Of a stretch of DNA of 64,000 nucleotides, positions 44,910 to 54,847 are shown piece after piece. The position numbers and the translations under genes were made by a program. Under the pieces are notes generated by a model. It saw nothing but the letters and a program-made list of their open reading frames with translations, did not search any database and was not told the DNA's origin. The stretch lies in contig NZ_CP137134.1 of NCBI RefSeq assembly GCF_033095785.1, positions 868,001-932,000 on the forward strand. Direction: 5' to 3'. The stretch is from Nitrosospira sp. Is2. Lineage in GTDB: Bacteria > Pseudomonadota > Gammaproteobacteria > Burkholderiales > Nitrosomonadaceae. Each line of letters starts with the position of its first letter. Positions within the stretch are counted from its first letter, which is position 1.

Positions 44910-46013
44910 TTATTCGGCAAAAAATTCCCGCACCTTGTCCATCCAAGACTTTGCGCGGGGATTGTGCCGGGAGCGGTCTTCCTGGTTGAGCGCTTCCAGT
45001 TCCTGCAATAACTCCTTCTGGCGAGAGGTGAGTTTGACCGGCGTCTCGACCACCACGTGACATAATAGATCACCGGGAGCATTGCTGCGCACGCCTTTAA
45101 TTCCCTTACCGCGCAAACGGAAAATTTTTCCGCTCTGAGTTTCGGCGGGAATTTTGATTTTGGCATGACCCTCAAGTGTCGGTATCTCAATTTCCCCACC
45201 CAGCGCGGCGGTAGTAATACTGATCGGCATTTCGCAGTGAAGGTCATTGTGATCTCGCTGAAAGACCTGATGGGGCGCCAGCTGAATGACTACATACAGG
45301 TCGCCTGGTGGTCCATTGTTAACACCAGCTTCCCCTTCTCCAGTTAATCGGATACGGTCTCCTTCATCCACCCCCGCCGGGATTTTCACCGACAGGGTTT
45401 TATGGTGCTTGACGCGGCCCGCTCCCCCGCACGTATGGCAAGGACTCGCAATAAACTTGCCGCTGCCGTGGCATTTGGGGCAGGTCTGTTGAATGGAGAA
45501 AAAACCCTGCTGCATTCTTACCTGGCCGTGCCCATTACAGGTGGGGCAGGTAATGGGCGAAGTCCCGGCCTTAGCGCCGCTTCCATGGCACGTGCCACAC
45601 ACATCCATGGTGGGAATTCGAATCTTGGTCTCAGTTCCCCTTGCCGCCTGTTCCAGCGAAATTTCAAGGTTATAGCGTAAATCCGCGCCGCGATAGACAT
45701 TGCCTTGTGCCCGGCCACCAAAAAGGTCGCCGAATATATCGCCAAATGCGTCGGCAAACCCCTGAGCCCCTGCCCCACCCATATTAGCATCCACACCAGC
45801 GTGTCCGTGCTGATCATACGCGGAGCGCTTCTTCACATCCGACAGTATTTCGTAAGCTTCCTTGGCCTCCTTGAAATGTTCTTCCGATTTCGGATTATCC
45901 GGATTGCGGTCCGGATGGTATTTCATCGCCAGCCTGCGATAGGCCTTTTTGATCTCATCTTCGCTGCAGTCGCGGTTAACGCCCAGCACATCATAATAAT
46001 CGCGTTTGCTCAT
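44910..46013 (-). CDS. dnaJ: Chaperone protein DnaJ
   Basis: The 367-residue protein has a J domain with the HPD motif (KYHPDRNPDN), a Gly-rich part, and four zinc-binding repeats (CGTCHGSG, CPTCNGHG, CPKCHGSG, CHTCGGAG), followed by the substrate-binding domains. It stimulates DnaK ATPase. It is third in the order grpE-dnaK-dnaJ, 186 bases after dnaK, with a strong hairpin in the gap. Confidence 0.98.
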   Translation of the reverse strand: MSKRDYYDVLGVNRDCSEDEIKKAYRRLAMKYHPDRNPDNPKSEEHFKEAKEAYEILSDVKKRSAYDQHGHAGVDANMGGAGAQGFADAFGDIFGDLFGGRAQGNVYRGADLRYNLEISLEQAARGTETKIRIPTMDVCGTCHGSGAKAGTSPITCPTCNGHGQVRMQQGFFSIQQTCPKCHGSGKFIASPCHTCGGAGRVKHHKTLSVKIPAGVDEGDRIRLTGEGEAGVNNGPPGDLYVVIQLAPHQVFQRDHNDLHCEMPISITTAALGGEIEIPTLEGHAKIKIPAETQSGKIFRLRGKGIKGVRSNAPGDLLCHVVVETPVKLTSRQKELLQELEALNQEDRSRHNPRAKSWMDKVREFFAE

Positions 46014-46113
46014 GTCGTTTTCGTGTAATCGGGAGGGCGCAGAGTATGCACTAGCGTGAACTGCTCCGCGTATTCCAAATAATGTTAAAACGCAGGACGC
46101 GGAACGGGTGAAA

Positions 46114-46146
46114 CCTCGAACAAGTCCGAGAGGGCTTGTTCCGAGG
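46114..46146 (-). promoter_or_regulatory. Strong hairpin between dnaK and dnaJ
   Basis: On the minus strand CCTCGGAACAAG pairs with CTTGTTCGAGG (one bulged base), with a loop of about 10 bases and only three T residues after it. It could act as a partial terminator or as an mRNA-processing or stability element that lowers dnaJ relative to dnaK. Confidence 0.5.
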
Positions 46147-46199
46147 CTTCTCTATCCTTCCCGCATCGCTGCGCCTTGATGTTCTGATGCTTATTGTTC

Positions 46200-48137
46200 T
46201 TATTTCTTGTTTTTTACTTCCTCAAACTCGGCATCCACGACTTCGCCTTCTACTGGTTTCTCACCGCCGCCGTGAGGGGCAGATTCCCCGCCAGGCTGAC
46301 CCTGCCCCTGCTGTGCCTGCTCTTGCGAATACATCTTCTCAGCCAGCTTGTGCGAGGCCTCGGTCAGCGCCCGAGTCTTGGCCTCGATAGTGTCCTTGTC
46401 GCCTGATTTCAGAGCCTCTTCCGCTTCTTTCAGCGCAGCTTCTATTTTGGCTTTTTCATCATCGGACAATTTATCTCCATACTCCTTCAAGCTTTTCTGA
46501 ACAGAATGTATCACAGCGTCACATTGGTTGCGGGCGGTGATCAATTCCATCGCCTTGTGATCTTCCTCGGCGTGCGCCTCCGCATCCTTGACCATGCGCT
46601 GCACCTCGTCCTCCGACAGACCCGAGCTTGCCTGAATCTTGATCTTGTTCTCCTTACCCGTCGCCTTGTCCTTGGCAGAGACATGCAATATGCCATTCGA
46701 ATCAATATCGAATGTAACCTCGATTTGCGGCAGACCGCGCGGGGACGGTGGAATATCGCTCAAATTGAACTGGCCCAGGCTCTTGTTGCCGGATGCCATC
46801 TCCCGCTCCCCTTGCAGCACATGGATGGTAACGGCCGTCTGATTGTCATCGGCCGTGGAAAACACCTGTTGCGCCTTTGTGGGGATCGTGGTGTTTTTCT
46901 GGATCAATTTCGTCATTACCCCGCCAAGTGTTTCAATGCCCAAGGATAACGGCGTCACGTCCAGCAACAGCACATCCTTCACCGCCCCCTGCAATACGCC
47001 GCCCTGAATGGCCGCGCCGACCGCCACCGCTTCGTCCGGGTTGACATCCCTGCGAGCGTCTTTGCCAAAAATTTCTCTGACCTTGTCCTGTACCTTCGGC
47101 ATGCGGGTCTGTCCACCCACCAGAATCACGTCGTCGATCTCAGAAGTCTTGACGCCCCCGTCCTTGATAGCGATGCGGCAGGGCTCAACCGTCCGGTCGA
47201 TCAAATCTTCAACCAGGCTTTCCAGCTTTGCCCGCGTGATTCTCACCGCGAGGTGCTTCGGACCTGAGGCATCAGCCGTAATATACGGCAGGTTGACTTC
47301 AGTCTGCTGGCTTGAGGAAAGTTCAATCTTGGCTTTTTCCGCCGCATCTTTTAAGCGTTGGAGAGCAAGCATGTCTTTTTTAAGATCGATGCTGGTTTCC
47401 TTTTTGAACTCATCCACAAGATATTCGATGACCCGTGCATCGAAATCCTCACCTCCGAGGAAGGTGTCACCATTGGTAGCCAGAACTTCAAACTGATGTT
47501 CGCCTTCCACTTCCGCGATCTCAATAATGGAAATGTCGAAGGTGCCGCCGCCCAGGTCGTACACGGAAATCTTGCGGTCGCCCTCTTTTTTATCCATGCC
47601 AAAAGCCAAAGCTGCCGCGGTTGGCTCATTGATGATACGTTTGACGTCCAGGCCCGCGATGCGTCCCGCGTCCTTCGTCGCTTGACGCTGTGAATCGTTA
47701 AAATACGCGGGGACCGTAATGACCGCTTCGGTTACCGCTTCACCCAGATAATCCTCCGCAGTTTTTTTCATTTTGATCAGCACTTGCGCGGCAATTTCCG
47801 GCGGTGCAATTTTCTTGCCACGGACCTCCACCCATGCATCGCCATTGTCAGCCTTGACAATCTTATAGGGCACCATTTTGATGTCCTTTTGCACTATTTC
47901 TTCCTCAAAGCGCCGGCCGATCAAGCGCTTTATCGCGAACAACGTGTTCTTTGGGTTGGTAACAGCCTGCCGTTTGGCGGCAGCACCCACCAGAATTTCA
48001 CCGTCTTCCGTGTAAGCCACGATGGAAGGCGTCGTACGCGCTCCCTCTGAGTTCTCTATTACCTTGGGCTTGCCGCTTTCCATGACGGCCACACAAGAGT
48101 TCGTGGTACCGAGGTCAATACCAATAATTTTTCCCAT
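46200..48137 (-). CDS. dnaK: Chaperone protein DnaK (Hsp70)
   Basis: The 645-residue protein starts GKIIGIDLGTTNSCVAVME, carries the Hsp70 ATPase signatures (YDLGGGTFDISIIE and ILVGGQTRMP, the latter as VILVGGQTRMPKVQ) and a C-terminal Gln/Gly tail ending with an acidic EEVKNKK. It folds and protects proteins with DnaJ and GrpE. It lies 87 bases after grpE under the same heat-shock promoter. Confidence 0.99.
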   Translation of the reverse strand: MGKIIGIDLGTTNSCVAVMESGKPKVIENSEGARTTPSIVAYTEDGEILVGAAAKRQAVTNPKNTLFAIKRLIGRRFEEEIVQKDIKMVPYKIVKADNGDAWVEVRGKKIAPPEIAAQVLIKMKKTAEDYLGEAVTEAVITVPAYFNDSQRQATKDAGRIAGLDVKRIINEPTAAALAFGMDKKEGDRKISVYDLGGGTFDISIIEIAEVEGEHQFEVLATNGDTFLGGEDFDARVIEYLVDEFKKETSIDLKKDMLALQRLKDAAEKAKIELSSSQQTEVNLPYITADASGPKHLAVRITRAKLESLVEDLIDRTVEPCRIAIKDGGVKTSEIDDVILVGGQTRMPKVQDKVREIFGKDARRDVNPDEAVAVGAAIQGGVLQGAVKDVLLLDVTPLSLGIETLGGVMTKLIQKNTTIPTKAQQVFSTADDNQTAVTIHVLQGEREMASGNKSLGQFNLSDIPPSPRGLPQIEVTFDIDSNGILHVSAKDKATGKENKIKIQASSGLSEDEVQRMVKDAEAHAEEDHKAMELITARNQCDAVIHSVQKSLKEYGDKLSDDEKAKIEAALKEAEEALKSGDKDTIEAKTRALTEASHKLAEKMYSQEQAQQGQGQPGGESAPHGGGEKPVEGEVVDAEFEEVKNKK

Positions 48138-48224
48138 GATTTATCCTTGAATTAGTTAGATCTGAATATCCGTCTGCGCGAAGTATGTGTTGTGGTGTAA
48201 GAGATGGGGATTAAGGTCCAAATT

Positions 48225-48812
48225 TCAAGTTTCTTTGGACTTCGAAACCGTGACCAACGCAGGGCGGATAACACGATCGTTTAACATGTATCCCTTCTGC
48301 ATTACCTGGACCACAGTGTTGGGAGGCAGGTCGGAGTCTACCGTAGACATGGCCTGATGCAGATGCGGGTCGAATTTGTCCCCCTTTTGCGGATTGATTT
48401 GCTTGAGGTTGAACTTTTCAAAAACCGAGGTGAGCTGCTTCAGCGTCAGCTCCATGCCGCTTTTGAAGTTGTCAACGCTTGCCTTCTCCACGCCCAAAGC
48501 CGCTTCGAGACTATCCATGACTGAGAGCAACTCCGTTGAGAATTTATCGATCGCGTATTTATGGGCATTTGCAACATCGATCTGGGCGCGTTTCCTGGTA
48601 TTTTCCGCATCGGCCTTGGCACGCATCCACGCGTCGTGATGCTCTGCTGCGTCGAGTTCGGCCTTCTTTAGCATCTGTTCGAGACTCGGGATCGTTTCCA
48701 CTGCCGGCTCCGAGGTTTTATTCTCGTTGGTGCCTGCTTCCGGCGTTGCAGCTTCGCTCAGGGCTGAGGTCAATTCGGGTTGATCTGGTTTGGACTCTTC
48801 TGTGTTTGTCAT
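48225..48812 (-). CDS. grpE: Nucleotide exchange factor GrpE
   Basis: The 195-residue protein has a polar N-terminus, a long coiled coil (about 50-120, with RAKADAENTRKRAQ) and the C-terminal signature HLHQAMSTVDSDLPPNTVV followed by QKGYMLNDRVIRPALVTVS. It releases ADP from DnaK. It leads the grpE-dnaK-dnaJ unit, with a sigma-32-type promoter about 190 bases upstream. Confidence 0.97.
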   Translation of the reverse strand: MTNTEESKPDQPELTSALSEAATPEAGTNENKTSEPAVETIPSLEQMLKKAELDAAEHHDAWMRAKADAENTRKRAQIDVANAHKYAIDKFSTELLSVMDSLEAALGVEKASVDNFKSGMELTLKQLTSVFEKFNLKQINPQKGDKFDPHLHQAMSTVDSDLPPNTVVQVMQKGYMLNDRVIRPALVTVSKSKET

Positions 48813-49002
48813 TGGTTTCCTCCTGGTTTCTGGTTCCTATGGATTCTCTAAACAGTCCTTCGCGGCAACGTGTTGATCGCGGTATGCCTTCTCAGGCTCG
48901 TATCGAAGAGGTACATCAAGCCGTTGGCCAGTGGCCAACCGATGAAGCGGGGACCCGGCAGCGGACTGGCGCCCCGCGTAGAATTATTTAGTGATCCGTG
49001 CC

Positions 49003-49030
49003 ATATCGGGACGGTTCTTCCAATTTCAAG
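49003..49030 (-). promoter_or_regulatory. Sigma-32 (heat-shock) promoter for grpE-dnaK-dnaJ
   Basis: On the minus strand CTTGAAA (49030-49024) and CCCGATAT (49010-49003) are separated by 13 bases. The -35 is a perfect sigma-32 match, and the -10 differs from CCCCATnT at one position. It lies directly after purB. Confidence 0.8.
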
Positions 49031-49072
49031 GCTGAAATCTGTTGATCGCCGAGTCTCGCAAATATCAGGAGT

Positions 49073-50458
49073 TTACCTGCTTTCAACCTCTATTTTTTTG
49101 CTCAATGTAACTGCGGCGCCGATATAATTCTGGGGAGTCAGAGCGCGCAAGCGATTTTTTTCGTCCGTGGGAAGGTCGAGGCGCTCAATGAAACTGTGTA
49201 GAGTCTCTTTAGTGATACCGCCTTTGCCGCGCGTCAACTCCTTTAATTGCTCATATGAATCCGGTATGCCGTAGCGCCGCATCACAGTCTGGATAGGCTC
49301 CGCCAAAACCTCCCAGGCATTTTCCAAATCTAGCGCCATCCGGTCCCGGTTTAGTTCCAGCTTGCTCAGTCCCTTGCTGCACGATTCATAAGCTAATAGC
49401 GTATGCCCCAGCGCGACGCCCATGTTGCGCAGCACAGTGGAATCAGTCAGGTCCCGTTGCCAACGCGAAATTGGTAGCTTTTCACTGAAATGCCTCAGCA
49501 GGGCGTTCGCAATGCCGAGATTACCCTCGGAGTTTTCAAAATCGATCGGGTTGACCTTGTGTGGCATCGTTGATGAACCAATTTCATCTTTTTGCGTTTT
49601 TTGCTTGAAATACGCCAGAGATATATATCCCCAGATATCACGGTTAAAATCAAGCAAGATAGTGTTAATGCGTGCATAGGCGTCGAACAGCTCGGCCATG
49701 GCGTCATGCGGTTCGATTTGGGTCGTGTAGGGATTGTATTTGAGGCCGAGTTTTTCAACAAAGGCCTGCGCAAACCTTTCCCAATCAATTGCGGGATAAG
49801 CGGCCAGATGAGCGTTATAGTTTCCAACGGCGCCATTTATTTTTCCAAGAATGGGCACTGCGGCGAGCTTTTCCCGTCCTCGAGCCAACCGATAAGCGAA
49901 GTTGGCGATTTCCTTACCAGCCGTCGTGGGAGTAGCGGGTTGTCCATGAGTACGTGCAAGCATGGGCACATCCCCCATTTCACGCGCCATTTCGACCAGT
50001 TTGCCGCTAATCTTCGCCAGCATGGGTAGCATCACTCTGTCACGGCTGTGCATCAGCATCAATCCATGAGAAAGGTTGTTGATATCTTCGGAAGTACAGG
50101 CGAAATGAATGAATTGCGCGCTTCGCACGATCTCGACATTCCTTGCTAGGCGCTCTCTCAGCCAGTATTCGACCGCCTTGACATCGTGATTGGTGCGGGA
50201 TTCGATGAGCTTGACCTCTTCCGCGCCGCCCTCGTCAAAGTTCGCCGCGATGCTGTCCAGTTGGTCAACAGAAGCCGGAGAAAGCGGCTCCGCGTCGACG
50301 ATATCGTTATCCTGGCTCAGCGCTTTTAACCACTCTATCTCCAACCGAACACGATAGCGGATCAGCGCGAATTCACTGAAATACGGTCTCAGCGCAGATA
50401 CTTTGGCGCCGTATCGCCCATCCAGAGGCGAGAGGGCGGTAAGGAACGACGAATTCAT
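49073..50458 (-). CDS. purB: Adenylosuccinate lyase
   Basis: The 461-residue fumarase-superfamily enzyme has the signatures TRTHGQPATPTTAGKE and SSTMPHKVNPIDFENSEGN, with catalytic His and Ser in these loops. It acts twice in purine synthesis: on SAICAR and on adenylosuccinate. Length is as in E. coli. It runs ahead of grpE on the same strand, but the heat-shock promoter in between makes the latter independent. Confidence 0.97.
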   Translation of the reverse strand: MNSSFLTALSPLDGRYGAKVSALRPYFSEFALIRYRVRLEIEWLKALSQDNDIVDAEPLSPASVDQLDSIAANFDEGGAEEVKLIESRTNHDVKAVEYWLRERLARNVEIVRSAQFIHFACTSEDINNLSHGLMLMHSRDRVMLPMLAKISGKLVEMAREMGDVPMLARTHGQPATPTTAGKEIANFAYRLARGREKLAAVPILGKINGAVGNYNAHLAAYPAIDWERFAQAFVEKLGLKYNPYTTQIEPHDAMAELFDAYARINTILLDFNRDIWGYISLAYFKQKTQKDEIGSSTMPHKVNPIDFENSEGNLGIANALLRHFSEKLPISRWQRDLTDSTVLRNMGVALGHTLLAYESCSKGLSKLELNRDRMALDLENAWEVLAEPIQTVMRRYGIPDSYEQLKELTRGKGGITKETLHSFIERLDLPTDEKNRLRALTPQNYIGAAVTLSKKIEVESR

Positions 50459-50735
50459 ATTTTTACCTGGTTTCTAGTGAACTGCCGGTATGACACGCGG
50501 ACCCTCCACCTGGTTAAAAATGCCTTGAGCAACGCCGGCCAAGCCATTGCATTTTATCATAGCGTTTAGACCCAACACCTCAACAAAACTCTTGCAAACG
50601 GGAGTGCGCCTTGGGGAAATGTTGCCGGCAGGGACTACGACACTTCTCCCGATATTTCCGGAATCCGGGCAGACTATGCACTGGCATGGGGAAAGCCGAT
50701 ATAATGCCGCCTGATAAATTCTCCAAAGGCTGGCC

Positions 50736-51344
50736 ATGAAGCTGATCGGATCGCTCACGAGCCCTTACGTGCGCAAGGCGCGCATTGTACTGGCTGAAAA
50801 GCACATTGGTTACAATTTTGAACTGGAAGCCCCTTGGAACACGGATACACACGTACCCGACTACAATCCGCTCGGCAAGGTTCCGGTGCTGATTATGGAC
50901 GACGGCACCAGTCTGTTCGATTCAAGAGTCATCGTTGAATATCTCGATAACATCAACCCGGTATCCCGCCTCATTCCCGAATCCAACCGGCGCCGGATCA
51001 TGGTAAAACGCTGGGAAGCGTTGTCTGACGGCATATGCGACGCCGCCGCGGCGATATTCCTCGAGCGCAAGCGTGCTGAAACCCAGCAAAACGAGGAGTG
51101 GATTTCGCGCCAGCATAAAAAGGTGACCGGGGGCCTTGAAGCCGCCGCCCATGAGTTGGCAGACAAAAAATGGTGCGACGGGAATGTTTATACGCTAGCT
51201 GACATCGCGCTGGGTTGCGCGCTGGGTTACCTGGCTTTTCGCTTTCCCGAGATCGAATGGCGCACGAATTTCCCCAATCTTGCCGACCTCTCCGACAGGC
51301 TTGAAAAGCGGAACCCGTTTCTGGAAACGGCGCCACGAGATTAA
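50736..51344 (+). CDS. Glutathione S-transferase family protein
   Basis: The 202-residue protein has a thioredoxin-like N-terminal domain (MKLIGSLTSPYVRKARI, cis-Pro in GKVPVLI, and DSRVIVEYLD) and an all-helical C-terminal domain with TLADIALGCALGYL. The Ser in the first loop (SLTSPYV) may be the catalytic or glutathione-activating residue. The type is YibF/GstB-like; the substrate is unknown. It runs alone, divergent from purB. Confidence 0.9.
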   Translation: MKLIGSLTSPYVRKARIVLAEKHIGYNFELEAPWNTDTHVPDYNPLGKVPVLIMDDGTSLFDSRVIVEYLDNINPVSRLIPESNRRRIMVKRWEALSDGICDAAAAIFLERKRAETQQNEEWISRQHKKVTGGLEAAAHELADKKWCDGNVYTLADIALGCALGYLAFRFPEIEWRTNFPNLADLSDRLEKRNPFLETAPRD

Positions 51345-51432
51345 GAAAACAGCCTGTATTACGCAACCGAACTGCTGAGCGAACGCAATCGACTCTCTGG
51401 AACACAAACTTACTTAGTGTTTCCAAAGAAAC

Positions 51433-52518
51433 CTAATACTGATCGCTAATTACTCCACCGCCAAGACACACCTTGCTCTCATAAACAACCACCGATTGTC
51501 CAGGCGCCACAGCCCACTGAGGCTGGGCGAATTCAATCCTGCATTCCGTTTGGTCGAGTTGCGTAATAGCGCAGGGCGCATCAGCCTGGCGATAGCGGAT
51601 CTTAGCGCCATAGACCCAGTTGCAATGGGGCGCATGGCCACTTATCCATGTCACCTCGGTGGCGGTAAGCGAGGGCTTGAACAGATCAGGATGATCATGA
51701 CCCTGTACCACCGTCAGAATATTCCCCACCACATCCTTGTTTGAAACAAACCACGGTTCACCATCTCCATCCCTCGTCCCGCCGATGCCCAACCCCTGCC
51801 GCTGACCGATTGTGTAGTACATTAGGCCGACGTGCTTGCCCATCACATTGCCTGCAGGCGTTCTCATGTCCCCGGGATCATTCGGTAAATAACGGCTGAG
51901 AAATTCTCTGAAAGGCCGCTCGCCGATGAAACATATCCCAGTGCTGTCCTTCTTGGAAAAGTTCGGCAAGCCGTAATCTTTCGCAATCCTGCGTACGTCG
52001 CGCTTGTAAAGATGCCCGATGGGAAACAAGGTCCTGCATAACTGTGCCTGGTTCAAACGGTAGAGGAAATAACTCTGGTCCTTGGTGCCGTCCTCGCCTT
52101 TCAATAATTCAAATACGCCTCTTGTCTCACGCACCTGGGCATAATGCCCGGTCGCGATATAGTCGGCGCCAAGCCCGTCCGCGTGCTGAAGAAACGCCTT
52201 GAACTTGATCTCAGCGTTACAAAGTACATCCGGGTTCGGCGTTCTCCCTGCCTTGTATTCCGCAAGAAACTGGCTGAATACGCGCTCCTTGTATTCAGCC
52301 GAGAAATTCACGGCCTCCAGCGGAATACCAATGATATCCGCCACCGATACAGCATCAATCAAATCTTGACGGGATGAGCAATATTGCTCCGTATCGTCGT
52401 CTTCCCAGTTTTTCATGAAAAGACCGATTACATCGTAACCTTCCTGTTTTAACAGCAGAGCCGCGACCGATGAATCAACCCCGCCGGACATGCCGACCAC
52501 CACTCGCCCTTTGCTCAT
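51433..52518 (-). CDS. mnmA: tRNA-specific 2-thiouridylase
   Basis: The 361-residue protein starts with the PP-loop GMSGGVDSSVAALLL and carries both catalytic cysteines: NPDVLCNAEIKF near 100 and STGICFIGERPF near 195. It thiolates U34 of tRNA for Lys, Glu and Gln. It follows the NudJ-like gene by about 100 bases on the same strand, a common pair. Confidence 0.97.
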   Translation of the reverse strand: MSKGRVVVGMSGGVDSSVAALLLKQEGYDVIGLFMKNWEDDDTEQYCSSRQDLIDAVSVADIIGIPLEAVNFSAEYKERVFSQFLAEYKAGRTPNPDVLCNAEIKFKAFLQHADGLGADYIATGHYAQVRETRGVFELLKGEDGTKDQSYFLYRLNQAQLCRTLFPIGHLYKRDVRRIAKDYGLPNFSKKDSTGICFIGERPFREFLSRYLPNDPGDMRTPAGNVMGKHVGLMYYTIGQRQGLGIGGTRDGDGEPWFVSNKDVVGNILTVVQGHDHPDLFKPSLTATEVTWISGHAPHCNWVYGAKIRYRQADAPCAITQLDQTECRIEFAQPQWAVAPGQSVVVYESKVCLGGGVISDQY

Positions 52519-52622
52519 TGATCAGGTAGGAAATTGGGTTTAGTCACGGGTTGAATCACGCTGCAGGATTGAGATGTAAACAGGAGATGACCGGGAAATG
52601 AACGCTCGAAGGCAAGAGCTCT

Positions 52623-53051
52623 TCAGCTGTAATGAACTAAAATGTCTAGGGAATAGCGCTTCCCGGCCAGATGATCGTCAATACATCGCATCACGAGAGG
52701 ACTACGGTGGCAATAAGCCATCTCGCGGATTTCGTCCACTCCGAACCACCCCGCGCGTAATATTCCTGCATCAAGCGCGCGATTGGGATCATGATCCGTG
52801 ACCGAACCGCTAAAGGCAAACCGGAGAAAAGTCGTGTTGTCGGAGCTCGAATGCCAGCGATAAACGCCCAGCAACCATTGTGGCGCGAAAGTGTAACCTG
52901 TCTCCTCAAGCGTTTCTCGAACTGCGCCCTGAATAATTGATTCGCCCGGTTCAAGGTGTCCCGCTGGCTGATTGAACAGAATGCCGTTGCAGGTTTGTTC
53001 CTCTACCAGCAAGTATTTTCCCTCTTGTTCGACCACAGCAGCAACGGTCAC
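52623..53051 (-). CDS. nudJ: Nudix phosphatase NudJ-like, with unusual start
   Basis: The protein has 142 residues from GTG at 53051, with a Nudix box GHLEPGESIIQGAVRETLEE. It resembles E. coli NudJ (MFKPHVTVACVV) but the frame upstream of GTG reads IWKPNVTVAAVV, with ATC (53066-53064) exactly where the family starts with ATG. No other start codon is available before the in-frame TGA eight codons upstream of that ATC. Translation may begin at ATC, or at GTG with loss of five residues. The family hydrolyses HMP-PP and nucleoside triphosphates. It precedes mnmA. Confidence 0.85.
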   Translation of the reverse strand: MTVAAVVEQEGKYLLVEEQTCNGILFNQPAGHLEPGESIIQGAVRETLEETGYTFAPQWLLGVYRWHSSSDNTTFLRFAFSGSVTDHDPNRALDAGILRAGWFGVDEIREMAYCHRSPLVMRCIDDHLAGKRYSLDILVHYS

Positions 53052-53066
53052 ATTTGGTTTCCAGAT

Positions 53067-53515
53067 CGTGTTAACTTGGGGTACTCCTCATTTTACGCCA
53101 AGACCGGTGAAAACTCTTCTCGCACCTCGTCCTGACATCGAACGCCAATCACAGTCGGCCAAGTACAAGAGGCCACCTGCGCGGTGATAGTCGATGATAG
53201 GTTATGCAAGCGTGCACCGGCGAGCGTCGGATTTTACTGCAAAACGGTCGCGAAGGTGCGATCAGGGACGAGTTGAGCTAGGGAAACTGCTTTATTAAAG
53301 CTAATCGGGAGATGAGCTTTCCAAGCAGGATTTGCAGTTTGGTTGCCAGAAATGAGAGCTGGCAGAAGGATATTTCGACAGCGGCATGACGCAGCATATT
53401 AGCCCTTCGCGTGCAAACACGGATAAAATAACGGGCTTCTCGAACCCTTCGTTTTTTAAAAAATTGACCGCTGCGTCGGGCGCCGCCAGCACCATAACAA
53501 TTCTTGGGAGATATC
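53067..53515. other. Gene-free gap between nudJ and icd
   Basis: The divergent gap of about 450 bases must carry promoters for both genes. I see no convincing coding frame; the two minus-strand frames over 53278-53788 overlap icd and have no family signal. Confidence 0.4.
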
Positions 53516-54763
53516 ATGTTCCAGCACATTAGCACGCCATCCAACGGCACGAAAATTCGTGTAAACGCAGATTTTACCCTGAGCGTGCCGGATAGCCCCG
53601 TTGTTCCGTATATCGAAGGCGACGGGATCGGCGTGGATATCACCCCCGTAATGATACGCGTTGTTGATGCAGCGGTTAGTCGAGCTTATCGAGGAAAGCG
53701 CAAGATTTCCTGGATGGAGATATACGCCGGCGAGAAAGCCACGCGGATTTACGGTAACAATGTTTGGCTGCCGGATGAGACCTTGCAAGCTGCCAGAGAG
53801 TATGTCGTCTCCATCAAGGGGCCGCTGACCACTCCGGTGGGTGGCGGTATCCGCTCCATTAACGTCGCGCTGCGTCAGGAGTTGGATCTATATGTATGCC
53901 TTCGTCCTGTGCGCTACTTCCAAGGCGTCCCCAGCCCGTTAAAAAACCCCGAAAAGACAGACATGATAATTTTCCGGGAGAACTCCGAGGACATCTATGC
54001 CGGAATTGAGTGGGAAGCCGGATCGGAGAACGTAAAGAAAGTCATTCATTTTCTGATGACTGACATGGGTGTCAGCAAGATCCGCTTCCCGCAAACATCA
54101 GCCATAGGAATCAAGCCTGTCTCCCGGGAGGGTACAGAACGATTGGTGCGCAAGGCAATACAGTACGCCATCGATAATGGCCGCAGTTCGGTAACGCTGG
54201 TGCACAAGGGCAACATCATGAAATTCACCGAGGGCGCCTTCAAAAACTGGGGGTATGAACTTGCCGCCAACGAATTCGGCGCGAGGCCCCTTGATGGCGG
54301 GCCATGGATGAAGTTGTCCGACGATAAGGGAGGAGTGATTATCAAGGACGTGATTGCTGACGCCTTCCTGCAACAGATTTTACTGCGTCCGGAAGAATAT
54401 GACGTAATCGCTACACTGAATCTGAACGGCGACTACATTTCCGACGCGTTGGCGGCGCAGGTAGGAGGCATTGGCATTGCACCCGGAGCAAACTTAAGCG
54501 ATTCCATCGCAATGTTCGAGGCAACCCACGGTACCGCGCCGAAATACGCAGGCAAGGATCAGGTTAACCCGGGCTCTATCATTCTCTCTGCGGAGATGAT
54601 GTTGCGACACATGGGCTGGACTGAAGCAGCAGATCTGGTTATCGCGGCGATGGAAAAAACCATTCAGGATAGAATAGTCACGTACGATTTTGCGCGACTG
54701 ATGACCAATGCGCAAAAAGTCTCATGTTCGGCGTTCGGTCAGGCGCTGATCGACCGAATGTAG
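53516..54763 (+). CDS. icd: Isocitrate dehydrogenase (NADP-dependent)
   Basis: The ATG at 53516 follows GGGAGATATC, giving 415 residues; a TTG 12 bases upstream is less likely. The substrate loop PLTTPVGGGIRSINVALRQ contains the regulatory Ser (phosphorylation site in E. coli) and YVCLRPVRY follows. The DLNGDYISDALAAQ-like region reads LNGDYISDALAAQVGGIG, and HGTAPKYAGKDQ is the cofactor loop typical of NADP use. It makes 2-oxoglutarate for the TCA cycle and nitrogen assimilation. Confidence 0.96.
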   Translation: MFQHISTPSNGTKIRVNADFTLSVPDSPVVPYIEGDGIGVDITPVMIRVVDAAVSRAYRGKRKISWMEIYAGEKATRIYGNNVWLPDETLQAAREYVVSIKGPLTTPVGGGIRSINVALRQELDLYVCLRPVRYFQGVPSPLKNPEKTDMIIFRENSEDIYAGIEWEAGSENVKKVIHFLMTDMGVSKIRFPQTSAIGIKPVSREGTERLVRKAIQYAIDNGRSSVTLVHKGNIMKFTEGAFKNWGYELAANEFGARPLDGGPWMKLSDDKGGVIIKDVIADAFLQQILLRPEEYDVIATLNLNGDYISDALAAQVGGIGIAPGANLSDSIAMFEATHGTAPKYAGKDQVNPGSIILSAEMMLRHMGWTEAADLVIAAMEKTIQDRIVTYDFARLMTNAQKVSCSAFGQALIDRM

Positions 54764-54847
54764 CGTTTTTGCGAAGGGTCCGGCGTGAAAGCTGAATGGC
54801 GATTGTTGAGACCTGCGAGGGACAGTCCCATCTAAGGCTTACGGCCA

